A DNA stretch of 64,000 bases from Opisthorchis felineus (taxonomy: Eukaryota; Platyhelminthes; Trematoda; Opisthorchiida; Opisthorchiidae): positions 191,827 through 255,826 of the forward strand of contig SJOL01007508.1 of NCBI GenBank assembly GCA_004794785.1, in the 5' to 3' direction. Positions 24,424 through 36,849 of this stretch are shown piece after piece; positions within the stretch are counted from its first letter, which is position 1; each line of letters starts with the position of its first letter. Below the pieces are notes generated by a model. It worked only from the letters and a program-made list of their open reading frames with translations, was not told the origin of the DNA and searched no databases. The translations under genes were made by a program, and so were the position numbers.

Positions 24424-26894
24424 CTGTTGGTAAAGGAACAAGAAACGTTTAATGTCAGATGACACACAAAAGTATTTACATTCGTGATGTTTCCGCCTGA
24501 GTTCTGTAGGTGAACGGAAGGAATTTTGCTAGTAAGACAAATACCTCGCAAAATTTCAGCTTACACTACCTTTTTTGGCACTACCATCAGAAAAGGGTAT
24601 TCTGTTGCGACGAGAATTTCAGACGGGAAAGATTAGGCCTCAGAATAGAGTTAAATATGTCTACCACGTAATATCTGACAGGTATTTGAACGCAGCTCTA
24701 AAACGGTCCACGAAGGAGTCACTCACAGACCTCTAACAGGAAGGATAAGATCCCAACGTCGCCTAAAGTGCATGAGTTTCCCCAGAAACCCCAAGCCTTT
24801 TACAACGAAGAGGTGTTCACAAATTCATGCTAGATTTACTTCAATGGAATTCACAACAGTAAAAAAAACAGTAATTCCATAACCTGAACTCAGTGGGGTC
24901 CATAGAAAAAACGATAAACAGTGAAGGCTTGAAGGGTCGTAAGAAAATTCTACCTTTACGCACAGTGCTATATTTTTGCGCATGAATTTGACAATTGGGT
25001 TGTTTTATTCTAAAGTCCAGTGAAGAAAATTAGCTACCTTCATCTGTTCACACTGAGTTACTACATCGAGCAAACATACTGTATTCACTGCCTCGCAAAC
25101 AATATCAATTCACCAGCTACTGATGTCTTACTGAACGATCCAAGGTCGGGGAAACTTTCATTTCTACGGAACAAAAGACTTCGCCACATTTGGAAAGGAC
25201 AACAAGGCGCGTATTTATCGGGGCCACCGAAGCCCGTCAGTCTGTAGTTGACATACAGAGGAGACATCATCAGCCAGTGGTTCGTGCACAGGCCCGCGAG
25301 GATTTCCAAACGCATCCTTTTCACAGTCAGTCTAGGCACAATCTTCACCATTTGCCATAAAATCAGATAACTGTTGAAAAATTAACCCCATCACAAGTCC
25401 ACTTTTCTTGGTCTTGTCGGAGCTAGTTATCTCGGCCGAAAGATGAGACGGACTTCTGGACATACTCCACCTCAGCTGGCGGAAGGTCTTCGGCAACCTG
25501 GATGTATCTCAGCCCTCGTGTGTCCTTCGGATGGAATGGCAGCTAGGCACCAAAAGGATGTTACAGCTGTGTGTTTATGATTAGCTCAGTTACAGGGTAT
25601 CAAGTGGATACCACCACTGCCTTTAAAGTCATTCGCCAGACCAGTATAAAACTACTAAGACTGAAAAGGACATAAATGTTGAATATAGTCGAGGCTGCTG
25701 ACGTCGGGACCCACAAGCCAGGACCTTGTAGCGGGAAGCATTCAGACCAGATTTTGCGTGTATGCTGGCTCAACCACGACGGTACAGGAGTCACTGCCAT
25801 TGAACTTTATCAATGATTTTTAAGGAATACACGACCAAACTCCTCTACAGCTCCATCCCTGTGAAAGTCAGCGCATCTCAGTGTCACATTCGTTTTTGAC
25901 CTATTGTTGCTGCGGTGGAACCCTTTAATGCATCTGCGTATCCAAGTTTGGTGATAAGATGCTAAAGAGTATTTTTTTTCTTCATTAAAATATCTGTTAG
26001 TAAACGATCTGTTGAATGATTCCAGGTGACATCAGTACGTCTTGCATATTTCTCTATTTTCAAAAAACCTGAACTATCCAGAAAGCGATAGTTAGGTAAG
26101 GCGGTTTTCTGGCGTAAATCTCCGGATGGTTTGGCAATTAGCTGGTTTATACCAGAATTCGAATTCAATTTTAAACAATGGAATGGTATACTGATGTACT
26201 GATGTGCATTTATCACCAAATATTTTTGGACTGTGGCTAACCTGAAAGAAAAAGAACGAACTAGGGATCACAGCTGATGAGCACGGTGAACATACAGCTC
26301 ATCGGCGAACTCAAAAGATTAGATTCGGCGAGTTTGATGAACTAAACACGAGAGGTCTCATGCAGTTAAAATTACTATGGAATGCAAGAAAATCTTAGGA
26401 TCCAGACTGAGTTGATATTTTTCCAGACCTGTCACACTTTATTTATAATTTCAGGCACTGGTCCTCTCCCTCCCTTCATGCATATTATACCGGGGATTGA
26501 TGAATTTTCTGGGGCAAAGTACGGGTTAATTTCGGCCGTTTAAAGCAGGATTTTACTGCTTCGTTTCTATTTATGAACTGTAACACACCCAAACCTCGCT
26601 TCAAAAGTGAATGTGAGTTTCTTTAAAGCGCTCGTGTTGCGCTCTGTACTACGATTAAATGTCGGAAAAACAAGAATCATTCGGTTTCCGAAAAGTAAAA
26701 CCACAGTAAATCAATAGTTCTTCGACATATTTCGTCCCATTGAGTGTGCTTTATTTCTTATGAGTCAACAAATTTCTCTTCATGAACCCCTCAGTGCGAG
26801 ACAATAAAGAATGGGACAACGAACTACGAACAAAACTCAGATGCCCCCCAGATGAATAACATCCGACATATTTTGTACTAAATGCAAAAATTAC
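24424..26894 (-). other. Intron of the WD40 gene, containing a SINE-like core
   Basis: The intron begins with GTAATT at 26894 and ends with the AG at 24424-24425. It is about 2.5 kb long. It holds one copy of the dispersed SINE-like core at 25492-25569. A CTGATGAG string near 26276 is not followed by a GAAAC core and is not called a ribozyme. Confidence 0.75.
25492..25569 (+). repeat. SINE-like core, copy 3 (intronic)
   Basis: Shows the family core GGCAACCTGGATGTATCTCA..CCCTCGTGTGTCCTTCGGATGGAATGGCAG..GGATGTTACAGCT (motifs abbreviated). It has neither the 260-bp upstream part seen at 9.2 and 15.5 kb nor the tRNA-like head seen at 31.7 kb. Confidence 0.8.
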
Positions 26895-27150
26895 CTTGAA
26901 CTGAGCACTCGCACACAAGCGTTTTCATTCAGATCGTAGACACGGATATGGTAGTCGTCTCCGGCGGTAACGAACCGTTCGGAGTCAAAAGAACAGGAAC
27001 AGGCCAAAAGCTGATTATAACGACGCTTTCCTTTTGAACCAACTTCTGATCCCTCCGTTCTAGTTATTTTCTCCTCCTGATGGGTTGCAAGTAAACGGCT
27101 ATCGGCTGTTGCTCCTTGGTAATACCAAATACGTACTGTTCCTGATGCAT
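26895..27150 (-). CDS. WD40-repeat protein, upstream exon
   Basis: A 256-nt exon with a TTATTTCAG acceptor (27151-27153) and a GTAATT donor at 26894. The first two bases (AT) complete a codon begun in the previous exon; the last two (AG) are completed by the next exon. The frame has no stop. It encodes an SGTVRIW blade end, a basic charged linker (EEKITRTEG, GKRRYNQLL) and a full blade with SCSFDSERFVTAGDDYHIRVYDL. The linker between blades is longer than usual. The gene runs right to left, so the start codon and first blades should lie above 27150; none were identified. The exact family member cannot be named, so no symbol is given. Confidence 0.85.
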
Positions 27151-30100
27151 CTGAAATAATGGAACATGAATGTCTGCACGAGAAATGGACAAAAGAATCG
27201 TTTTTATTATAAGGACTGGAAGAATGACCAATTGAATTGCCTCAGTACAGCAGACAATGAGTCAGAGCAGAGTGGTTATTAATTATTGATCATGGCTGTC
27301 CTACCTAGAGACTTTAGAGAGGACCAAGGAATAGACACCTGATTAGCGATAGGCATTGTACGGAGTCTATCGGTCGCATGCTTTAACCACCCCTTGTGTG
27401 TGTGAAGCAGTCAACCATAGCTACTGCTTGCTTAATGACTGAAAATTTTGTTGTGTTGTATAACACTGGAGCTTGGAACATGTATAAAGCGTACCGTTTT
27501 CGAGTCTACAAAAAGTATAGATTTCTACCTTGTTTCATACTATGTTCTTGAAATGAAAGACTTCCTGGAACAGAATTTTAAAATCTATGGAGATACTATC
27601 TAGCTGTTCTAGATCCACTGTCAACGTTTGAGTAAAATAATTTGCACCTTATCGCAGGAGAAATGTTGAATCATTTACCCCAAAGAGAAAACTTTGATTA
27701 GGAAATAGGAAACTGATACTGGCTGCCTGTTCACCAAAACCTCCAATATTTCGTAAAATCTAGTAAAACCAGAACATGCGTAGAAACGTCACAGACAGTA
27801 CCTTTTACCACATTGTCAGGAATGTTTTATAAGGACACAAAACTAACTGCATAAGCCAGGAAGAAAACTACCATGCATTTTAAACTTTCTCACTTAACAT
27901 TAAACCCCACACCCACACTGAACCGATTCAGATTTGTTTGACTGTATGGAAGGAAATTTCATTAAAAATTTTGCATCACAGGAGACACTAATGTCCGATC
28001 TAAACAATTAACGCATTATGGACCATGCATCCGGATTGTGAACCTACTGCATGTAGTGGTCACACTGTTTCCTTTCGCCACTGGGATCTGCTACGCTTCC
28101 CTAACTTCTAGTACGGTGTGAGAATTAGACAGGCTATTTGCACCTCTAACTTAGATATGTTCATAATGACCGTGGCAACGGCGCGCTAAGACTGACCTTG
28201 TCTTCTGGGCTGAGATGTGAGAAGATCATATTTCTCAAAGAAACAGTCACCTTCTTTCTTTTGTTCAAAGCAACAAGTACACCGCATGAAAAGTTAAGCA
28301 ATTCCTCGCTATCAACATACTCAAACATAATTGTTGCTACGCAAGGCCAAAAGCCCATGGGGATTAACTGAAATGGGAAGAGACCCACTTACCTATGTCC
28401 TTCGCTTGCCTTCTCGATGAAGGGCGCATTTTGTGGTCCCGGTATTCAATACTATTTGGCGTTATTAATGCAGGGTTGGCGCAAATCTTGCAGTAAGTCG
28501 GCAATGCAACTCCGAACACGTATACTCAGCTTTGCCTACTACTTTGTGGAAGTTCTGAAAGACAACAGTTGAGCCTGCCTCACACAGTCGAGTAATCTAT
28601 GTGGGACTTTCTGCAGTAGTTGCATTTCCGATAGGCCATAAACTCTAGTCTATCTAGGTCTAAGCAGAACAACCTACGAGAGTGGACAAAATGTTGTGGT
28701 ATTAAATAAAAACTGTGTTACAGATTCAAAAGACATTTTTACCGAAAGACTCATCAATATTGTTAATGTGTCAAAACAAATAACTGCATGCTTGTGATGC
28801 TTTATTGGAAGTGAGGTTACACGTTTCGATAATTAATGAGCTCCAACTGACCTAATGGAAAGATTTTTGTAGGCTTACGTGTATAGATTACAATTCAACG
28901 AGGCGTATATAGGGAATGCCAGCCAAATAAATCGGCACACCATGCCGCTGGTCATACTGGCTATGCCTGTTTTTGCCTGCTAATTCCAATACTTTCCGAC
29001 AGACTGTCTGGAATAGTTGGAGCTTTATGAAGGCTTTAGCAACCTATGGTCAGACGCCAGTTACAAATGTCATATCTTAAAGTATACTCACCAGAAGGAA
29101 ATATAGGCTAATACATCCTTGTTCGAGGGTGAGAAGGACTTAATTGGGACAATGCCTTGGAAGCTGAGTCCAAATGATAAAGACAACATTATGCGACTCA
29201 AAAATCAGTAGTCGGAAAATACATTGTCGCATTATTGTGATGAAACATGATGTGGTATGACAATAATTCTCAATCAAGAAAAACCAAAAGCAACATGGAA
29301 GTTAGCATGCTTTTTGAGGACACCTAATCAGCTGAATTATTTTGAAATTCTGCATCAGCATCTGATCATTTCCTAGGATATCAAAAACTGTTGTGCGAAT
29401 TCAAAAACGTTAAGTTATGTCAAACTCTACAAAATACTTAAAATTATTCGAAGTCAAGTAAGTATTACCAGCATATCAGTTAGACAGTTAAATCTCGTTA
29501 TTCTGGATTGTGTGCAGTCGTATAAATATAAAACACTGCGCCAGGTGTGCGCTTGAAGCCGGCGTTTCAATATGAGTGCATTCAACTAGCCGGAGGGATG
29601 AGTTAAATTGGGGCATAAAACAATAATCAAACAACGCGTCTGTCGCCATAGGCTGTGAGGTTTGAATCATGCCAAGATATTGTCCGTCAAAAGTGGCACC
29701 GTCTATCGTGTCTAGTTATTAGTGGAAGGTAAAACACCGATGGAGTGCAGGCTGATCGGTGTCAGCGATGTTCTTTTTTCTAGGACTAATCCTGTATGAT
29801 TCCCTATGTGCTTGGCTGGAAACGCTACAAAATGGGCTTTTCAATGGAGGACGGTAACGTTTCCGTTTTTGGCTTATATCCAAACGCATGGAGGTGCGGA
29901 CATTTTGAATTGCCCCTTGTTGAGTGGCGTATACTCAGAGTATGCGCATAAACTGCTTACATTTTGAATTCGTGTCACCAGATTTTTAACTGTCATCTAT
30001 GGTTCCCTATTTTTGTTCGCGCAAAAGCCATATATCGGTCGGCCTATGGATGGTTTATGCTGTGCCTCACTGTTACTTGCACCATGCTTAGCGCCTTAGG

Positions 30101-31206
30101 ATTTAGCCATCCACGGTATACTGATTGGTTTTACTCTATAAGAGTAAGAGTAGTAAGAGACCAAGCTACACTTTTTCGTAGTTCCAACCTAGAGCCCGCA
30201 GGACACTACATCCTATTACACTGCATACGACCGTAGTAGTGTGGTAAACATGAAGCTCTAAATGGATAGTATTTGCGGATAAACATTCAGACCGTAAAAC
30301 ATGACCCAGCGCCACCTGAATCCCACCAATACAGTGAACCATGCAGAACAAAGCCCTTGTAGATCTCTGTCTCCACAGCTACAATAAACAGCAATTTTTG
30401 TACTGCTTCATTTATCTAGAGTTCCTTTGTTGTATATCTACTTTCCGTACGTTTTTCCGCTTGTTTTTCTCATCGATTTAATAAAAAGTTGCATAGCGTT
30501 TTCTTAAAAACCTGTTGCTTCCGTAACAAGACTCACTAGCGTTGATCCGTGTGGTTCCAACAAACAACCTTGGACGTCATGGCTTCACTTTTCAATTCTA
30601 ACAGAGGGGGTTCACGATTAAGTACCATTCTGCATTATTGAATGTTGCCAAACTAATACACACGCGCGAAAATAAGCTTGATAAACCAGTTTCAAAACCA
30701 AAATTGGCGCCAATTTTCAGATGAGTTAGTAACAACTGGTTTGCAGCACCACAATTTTTCCTTCATCATATTCCTTATCGCGTGAGTGTCTTCGATTTTG
30801 AGACTGATGTTCTCCACCGTACCTTACAAGTGCACATACTACACTTATGGATTAGTTATTCCCAATTTTTCCGTTCCACTTGCAACCTAATGCAGTGCTC
30901 CTAGTCCTAGACATTTGGTTTGGTGTCTACTTCTGTGTTCACCATTTACCCCTGCGTGGCACAGATACGCGAATCGCTCATCTTCTTAGGTTTCGGCTGA
31001 TTCGGCCTTTGAGCGATTTAAAGGGCTTGGCACGTGATTCTCCAAAGGTGGTGTCATTTACACAGCTAAGTCAACATATAACGCGTCAGTCGCAAACCTG
31101 TATACCGTTGTTCCGCGTCACCTTGAAACAATTTATTTACTAATTTCGCACTAATTTCGTAGCCAGCACGGGGCGACGCAGTGTTTCACTTCATGCCCAG
31201 TTTCTT
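27151..31206. other. Expected 5' part of the WD40 gene; no exon recognised
   Basis: The upstream exons must lie here or beyond, but no WD40-type frame bounded by splice sites was seen. One acceptor/donor-bounded open stretch (28367-28197, minus) is discussed under rejected items. Confidence 0.4.
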
Positions 31207-31560
31207 CTTAATCTAAATGTTTCCGCTATTTTTTCCACAGCTTCTTAAATCTTTTCCGGTTTGAACCTTGAATGTTTGATCGCTATTGCGCACCGGTCAA
31301 AAGTTCTGGCAATCGCTTCTGTGGGTAGCGTTACCCTAATAACTTCTTGGCTCATTGTTGGGGACGCCGGAATACAACGCCTTTAAGGTGTGCCGCACCG
31401 TTTTTAAGAAGCCGTCTGGATCAATCGGCTGATCTTCGCTTAAGGATTTCAACGCACCAGGATCCGAATAGCCAGTCTGATCCTGCTTTTCTCTGTCGAC
31501 ACTGACATTAGCTTGATGAGCCCCAATTCGCACATCACTGACTTGCGTTTGACGACTTCG
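31207..31560 (-). pseudogene. Coding-like stretch of unknown family
   Basis: On the minus strand, 31533-31336 gives a hydrophilic frame ending in VRHTLKALYSGVPNNE. A neighbouring frame then continues with VTLPTEAIARTFDRC and AIKHSRFKPEKI, one TAA stop, and EAVEKIAETF. The amino-acid usage looks protein-like rather than random, and the frame change plus stop suggest an old coding or transposon fragment. No domain was recognised. Chance is a real alternative. Confidence 0.25.
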
Positions 31561-31574
31561 TTCAAAACGGAAAC

Positions 31575-31781
31575 TTAATAGTAATAGTATTAAAGATACT
31601 CGTTGAGCTGTAACACCCTTTCAGCGACTGGCTGCCGTGTCACCCGAAGGAAGCACGGGGGCTGGGATATTGCCAGGTTGCTCAAACATAGACAGCAGAA
31701 GTCGAGATGCAGAGGTCGGGTTCGAACCACGGACCTTCCGATCACCAAATTCGAGCTCTAACTACTGTGCCATATAGCCCA
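31575..31781 (-). repeat. tRNA-derived SINE, apparently full length
   Basis: Read on the minus strand, the element starts with a tRNA-like head. Complement 31772-31755 is TGGCACAGTAGTTAGAGC (A box) and complement 31728-31718 is GGTTCGAACCC (perfect B box), at tRNA spacing. Next comes the shared core CAACCTGGCAATATCCCAGCC..GTGCTTCCTTCGGGTG..GGGTGTTACAGCTC. The end is a short ATACTATTACTATTA tail. This is the standard pol III SINE layout (head, body, simple tail). The same core at 9.5, 15.8 and 25.5 kb makes it a local multi-copy family. The internal boxes predict pol III transcription. Confidence 0.8.
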
Positions 31782-34700
31782 AACTTACTCGCAATTGTTC
31801 CTTCATAAGTGCCCAATAATCGATTAGTTCTCTTTCGACACAAGTGGATCACGATTAGTTACTGGATTGAGTTGTCGGCGATTTTTGGGTTAACCATAAA
31901 CATGTGCAAGCTCAAAATGCTGTTCAACCTGCAGATTCCCAGTAAACACATGGCCACCGGTGGCTAAAGGTGGCCAAAAGTGGCTGAGTTTTGCAACGTT
32001 ATTACCACTGATTCCGTTTATCATTACAAGCCAAACATAGCATTTGTTGCGTAAAAGCCTTCTGAAAGCCAATATAACAGGATATACTGGATATTGGAGC
32101 CCTATTTACAAAGTCATCTGTGAAACTGGATTGCTTTTCCTGCAGGACTTACACGGAGGTGCGGCAGTGAATACCACAGAATCGAATGTGGCAAGCACAG
32201 CAGATGTTTAGCGGATGGATAGGTATACAAATCAGATGTTTATCAGGGGGATAGATATACAAATCGTGGACTCACATACGGCAACGCATCTTTTGTTTTT
32301 TTCGCCTGGAAAATGGGCCTGTGGTGGAATACAGCAGATATCTACACAAGCAGATTGCTCCTCTTCCACGTGCAAGGTTTGTATAAGCTCACTTGAACTA
32401 CGATTTGTGGGGATGAGCTGCAAAATGTAATCAATTAAAAAGACATAGATTGATAATGATCGGGAAAACCTTGATAGTGCCGTTTCGTAAACCTGCAACC
32501 CAGTACTTTTCATCGGGTGACAGACGGACTACTAGTACAGTAATACCGGCGAAATCTCTATCAATTCATTCGACACATTACAAATGTTCGGGAGAAAAAA
32601 CCAACATCATGCCCTGACTCTGAATGTTTTCCGAGAACACAACCTTCGTGGTTTTTTCAGACCTTTTGTTTGATTCGTTTGTTTCAGTTTCATCGAGATT
32701 TATTTCCGTTTCATCTGTGGTCATTATCCTTTCAACAATTATGCGTGCTTCCTGTTGTAATTCCGCGCATTAGTGCGCCAGATACTGTATCTGTCGCGAT
32801 CCATTAAAACAAAGCGTCCACAATAGTACCCAGGACGACAGAGGGCGTATGAGTTGATGAGAATTAGTGGTCTAGAATATTTTGCAAGAATGAAGTTTGC
32901 TGTTAGATGGCTGAGTAATTCAGGTAAGCTTGAAATGTCCGGTCATCCGCATTCATTACCTTCCGTAACTTTAATAACTCCCTTAGTTTGATTCTGATTT
33001 TTTATAGGGCTTATGTTTGGTCCCCCTGTTCATCCGTTCTCCGCATTCGTGCTAGCTCAAAGAACGAAGCCTTACCTTGAGGGTTCCGATGAGAAGTTGA
33101 CCTTGTTGTAGTGTAAAAGCATTGACCTGGAATTGCAGTGTTCTCCTAAAAATCAGCGGTTTTTTCAGCCCCCTCGTCCTCCCCAGCTGCACCAGGATGG
33201 ACGTTCTGAAGTTGACTCGCATGAGAAGCTCCAAGCACCATGCTGTCCGAACCACGAATGATCCTCTGGTGTGGTGGTTTCTGTTTCAGCGTCCACGGCC
33301 CACCATAGCGGTGGGCTGAAAATGGTGGCCGAAAACTTCAGCACCAGTCGTCCGACCTATTTAGGTCGCCCTGCAAATCCACCTTACACTCCCTAGGGTC
33401 CATGGGCTGTTGCAATACTACATCATCTGCAACCTTCTGTTTCTCTGTTTCCCTATATTAACGTTCTGTTCTTCCTGTTCCCCGAATGGTCACAAGAACT
33501 CTTCGGGTCGGCCGCTATTTTCACCTCATTTGGCGCCAGGCAGCAATGAAGAACTTTTTTTAGCTGATTTCGATCAAACCTACTCTGCCTCAGTGCTTAC
33601 GTACGTAATTATGATAGGTATCAGCTTTTGCGGGCCAACTCTTTGCCGATTGGTCTCTACTTTTCCTCCTGCTCCCTTCCTCCATTTGGTCGGTCCGGTA
33701 ATATATGCAGTAATCCAACTGTAAGTTCCTGTTACTACCGTGGTCCATGGGCCACCCAGTTTGGCTGCTCGTGGTGAACTCACTGCTTTCAGATCCACTT
33801 CAAATTTTCGTGGCCGGGTTTCTTAAAGCAGTAGGTGCAGAACTACCTATGAACGCAAAATTTTCTTTAAAATTGCTACGCGCTTTCAGTTTGTATGGCA
33901 CACTACCCATCGTCCTGGCACGTCGTCCACAGTTATTTATGCGCTGCTTAAGTTAATGTTCTTCATGGAACACCTACAAGGGCATAAGCCTACATAAACG
34001 CCCACATATACATATATCTAGGGCATGACTTGTGCTGTAGAGTAGCATTTTGTTTTGCCTTTACTCTGCCCGTGTTATGTGTTGATATCGCAGTACTCCC
34101 GACCCCACTTTATTGAAGAATGTGGCAACGGAACGGCCAATCATTCGTGCGTCAGCAATAAACGTCTTTGAGTATACGGAGCGTATCCGGAAATAGGCCA
34201 TGTTGGCGCGCTGAACACGCTTCCTGTACTGCTGAATGAGTCGTCCGTGCGTCACTCCGGGTAACTGAGTACATTCAACAATGAACAACGAGATCCGACT
34301 AGTACTACACTGCTATTTTCAAACGCCACACGAGAAGAACTTATGAGGCTCAGATGGAAGGACTGCAGGAAATGCTTCGAATGGAAAGCAGACATGCTAG
34401 TCAACGTCCGAGTGCACTCAAATGGCCAAAGCCTATTGGTTTCACCTGTGTCCAACGAAGAATACCTCCAAAATGCACTCCACGCTGAGCGTAGTATCGG
34501 TAAGCCTATTCGAGAAGAGGCTTCCAACACCCGCTTTTCCCAATAAGTTTTATGCCCCTGACCGAGAAGTTGACCTCAACTGTCGTATTAAAACCGTGCT
34601 GTTTGTCAGGCTGGAAGGATGCTTTACAGGTGAATCGTATATTACTGCCACGCAAAAAAGTTGTGTCGTGTCTGTATTGCTCCGCTTCTGCAGGCTCCTA

Positions 34701-34914
34701 ATCCGACTTCAACAGGACGACTGAGACAGATCCAAGTGTCCCCTTTTCTTTTTTCTTGTTTTCTTGCTTTCGTAAAGTTCCCGCTTATTACCGCAGCCTT
34801 AGGGTGCATTCGCATTTGCTCCTTTTTCCCTTCCTCTCTTAGTGCGATTGCTTAGAGGCCACCCCGCTGTTTCACGCTTCGATTCAGTACTCCTGAGCGA
34901 GCGCTTCCAGGCTC
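31782..34914. other. No recognisable gene
   Basis: Several short frames overlap on both strands, but none carries a domain. A possible minus-strand exon end with a GTAAGG donor near 33075 could not be supported by content. Confidence 0.45.
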
Positions 34915-35165
34915 AGTATGGCGCATTATGACACCTCGAAAGCGTTTGGTTCGGCTGCAAACGAGGCACCCGTCACATATTCTGGGGCTTTCGTGGTGCC
35001 GTTATCTTTATTTGATACACCACACAGTTCTGTGAAAATGCAGCTGTAGTTCACTCCAATTCTGAGTTCCACTACCACTCAGCTGTGAGCCAGGGAGATT
35101 CATTCTCTCCCGTACTGTTCAACACGGCAGTGGTAGAGGTTCCCATGTTGTTGGTGTCACAACTG
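34915..35165 (+). pseudogene. Non-LTR reverse transcriptase fragment (RTE/R-like)
   Basis: The forward frame contains YDTSKAFGSA, resembling the D-x-SKAFD-x-V segment of RT motif A. After two stops comes SQGDSFSPVLFN, matching the (R/P)QGDxLSPxLFN signature of RT motif B'. The order and about 55-residue spacing match LINE reverse transcriptases. The stops and the short length make it a dead fragment. The QGD form favours RTE/R2-like rather than CR1-like enzymes, which usually have PQGS, but this is weak evidence. Confidence 0.45.
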
Positions 35166-36420
35166 TGTCCCCGGTTTCAGGTCATCTCACTGGGGTTTTT
35201 TACCTTCGCTGAATACTGAGTCGTGTGTGCATAAAATCGAGCCTACCCATAGAAGAAGCTCGAACCTGCTGAGGTCCGGTTGAGAAGAGATGACGACCGA
35301 CGCCCAAAAGCTAAAATCGCAGGTGATGTATGGGACAGAAAATATCGACCGACCACGATCTCCGTTGAACTATTTTGCTTTGCCGAAGAACACATCACTG
35401 CTGTGAATCCAGAAGACATTAAGTATATACTTCTCTTTCAAAAGGAAAGAAAGTTGCAACCATTAAGATCAACCGCTGAAACTGCTCGATGAAAAGACGC
35501 ATACGTAATAAAAGCGGCATCAAACAATAAAAATCACAAGGAGCTAACGTATATTAAGAATAACAGGTCCTGTCATGCTCAGCCTAAAAAGGTTGGATAT
35601 TTGGATCAGGCAGTCTTTATGACTGACTACGCTTACCGAAGAACATTTGGCAAGCTATATCTCAGTCAGCAAAAAACATGGGTGACTCAGTTGACTGAGT
35701 TGAGCGACCCCGATCAGGCCTTAATTAGCATGTTGTTCACAAATCGGGCAGTAAACTTATAAGTATCGAAATACCTGCGTCTACCGCCCATCGGGGTCCG
35801 GCAAATGGAGATGGTGTCTCAGAAACTAGGATGTTTTCGAGGTTTTCACTTCAAAGTTTAAATGTCTATGTTCAATGCTTTTTTCTGCAAAAACTCTGTA
35901 TGCGTGATTTGTTTGTTTGAGAAATTTTGGAGGTCATCAAACACCTCAAATTTGAAAAAGTGCTCACTGATGCATAGTATGTTAAGTTGTCTGAAAATGT
36001 AATTCACTTATGGCTGACGAAGGTTGCAGTTCGTTCTGCTACTATATTAATATTTGGACCTTGCTGCAGCCTAGGGTACATTCGTTGACGCAAAATTAGC
36101 GGAGGACACACTCGTGCACCTAAATTTTCTGTGTTATCCTCCGCTTGAGTAGACGGAACGGAAGCCTATGCCTCCGTACTCAGAGAAAAGTTACTCCAAA
36201 AAAGTCATCGTGATAGAAACGTATATGAACTTCTGATGACATGTATGAGGTTTGGGGAACTTATCATATACATTGTACTCACAGTATTTCATTAAGTGAA
36301 TGAAGAGCGCAAACGTTGTAATCAATTTTTTATGACCTATGTAATCAGCAATTTGTAGAACTTATATCTACGGGCCGCATGTTAGTTATTTTAAAAAGAC
36401 TTACTTAGATAGTTTCGTCA
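35166..36420. other. No recognisable gene
   Basis: The frame at 35280-35492 is open but has no domain signature. It may belong to the adjoining RT relic. Confidence 0.4.
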
Positions 36421-36426
36421 TGTGCG

Positions 36427-36700
36427 TTGCATCAACACTTGCGACATCTGAGAAACGTCGGAAAAGAGAAATCTGCCGCGATCCAGCTAAGACAGTATGG
36501 CCGTAATGCTCTCCCTAAACCGCAACAGAAGCGCACTCGAAACGCACGAAGCTTCACTGGTGCTGAAACATATCACCTGACGCAATATAACCCAACTATT
36601 CGTAACATAGTCAATAAAACGCATTGACACCTCTGGCAGTACGTGTATGTTCTGAGGAGTAAAGGCCTTGCCGAATTCGACGGTTACAAACTGCTACACC
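36427..36700 (+). pseudogene. Possible retroelement fragment with YNP-type motif
   Basis: The frame contains a basic, glutamine-rich stretch followed by TQYNPTIRNIVNKTH and, after a stop, HLWQYVYVLRSKG. This recalls the TTYNP-x-L-x-N-I-x-x-I-x-x-K-H-W-x-L-L segment found downstream of the RT core in some Penelope-like elements. Only one motif supports it, so the call is tentative. Confidence 0.25.
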
Positions 36701-36849
36701 TCTCATGATGGCGTTCTGTATTCCAGTGAAGTCCTGTAGGTACCCGATTCCTCTTTAGTTCATAGAAAACTTACGGAAAGTCAGTTGTTTTGACGTGTGA
36801 TCAGCGTATGTTAATGTTCACAATGAAAAGGGGTGACTGATTAATGGTC

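Noticed and set aside
26255..26330. CTGATGAG string inside the WD40 intron
   Set aside because: It lies within a short local inverted repeat and is not followed by a GAAAC core.
28197..28367. Splice-bounded open stretch on the minus strand that could be an earlier WD40-gene exon
   Set aside because: It has a TTTCAG acceptor and a GTCAGT donor and 57 open codons, but ends in phase 0 whereas the exon at 27150 needs one carried base, and its translation has no WD40 features.
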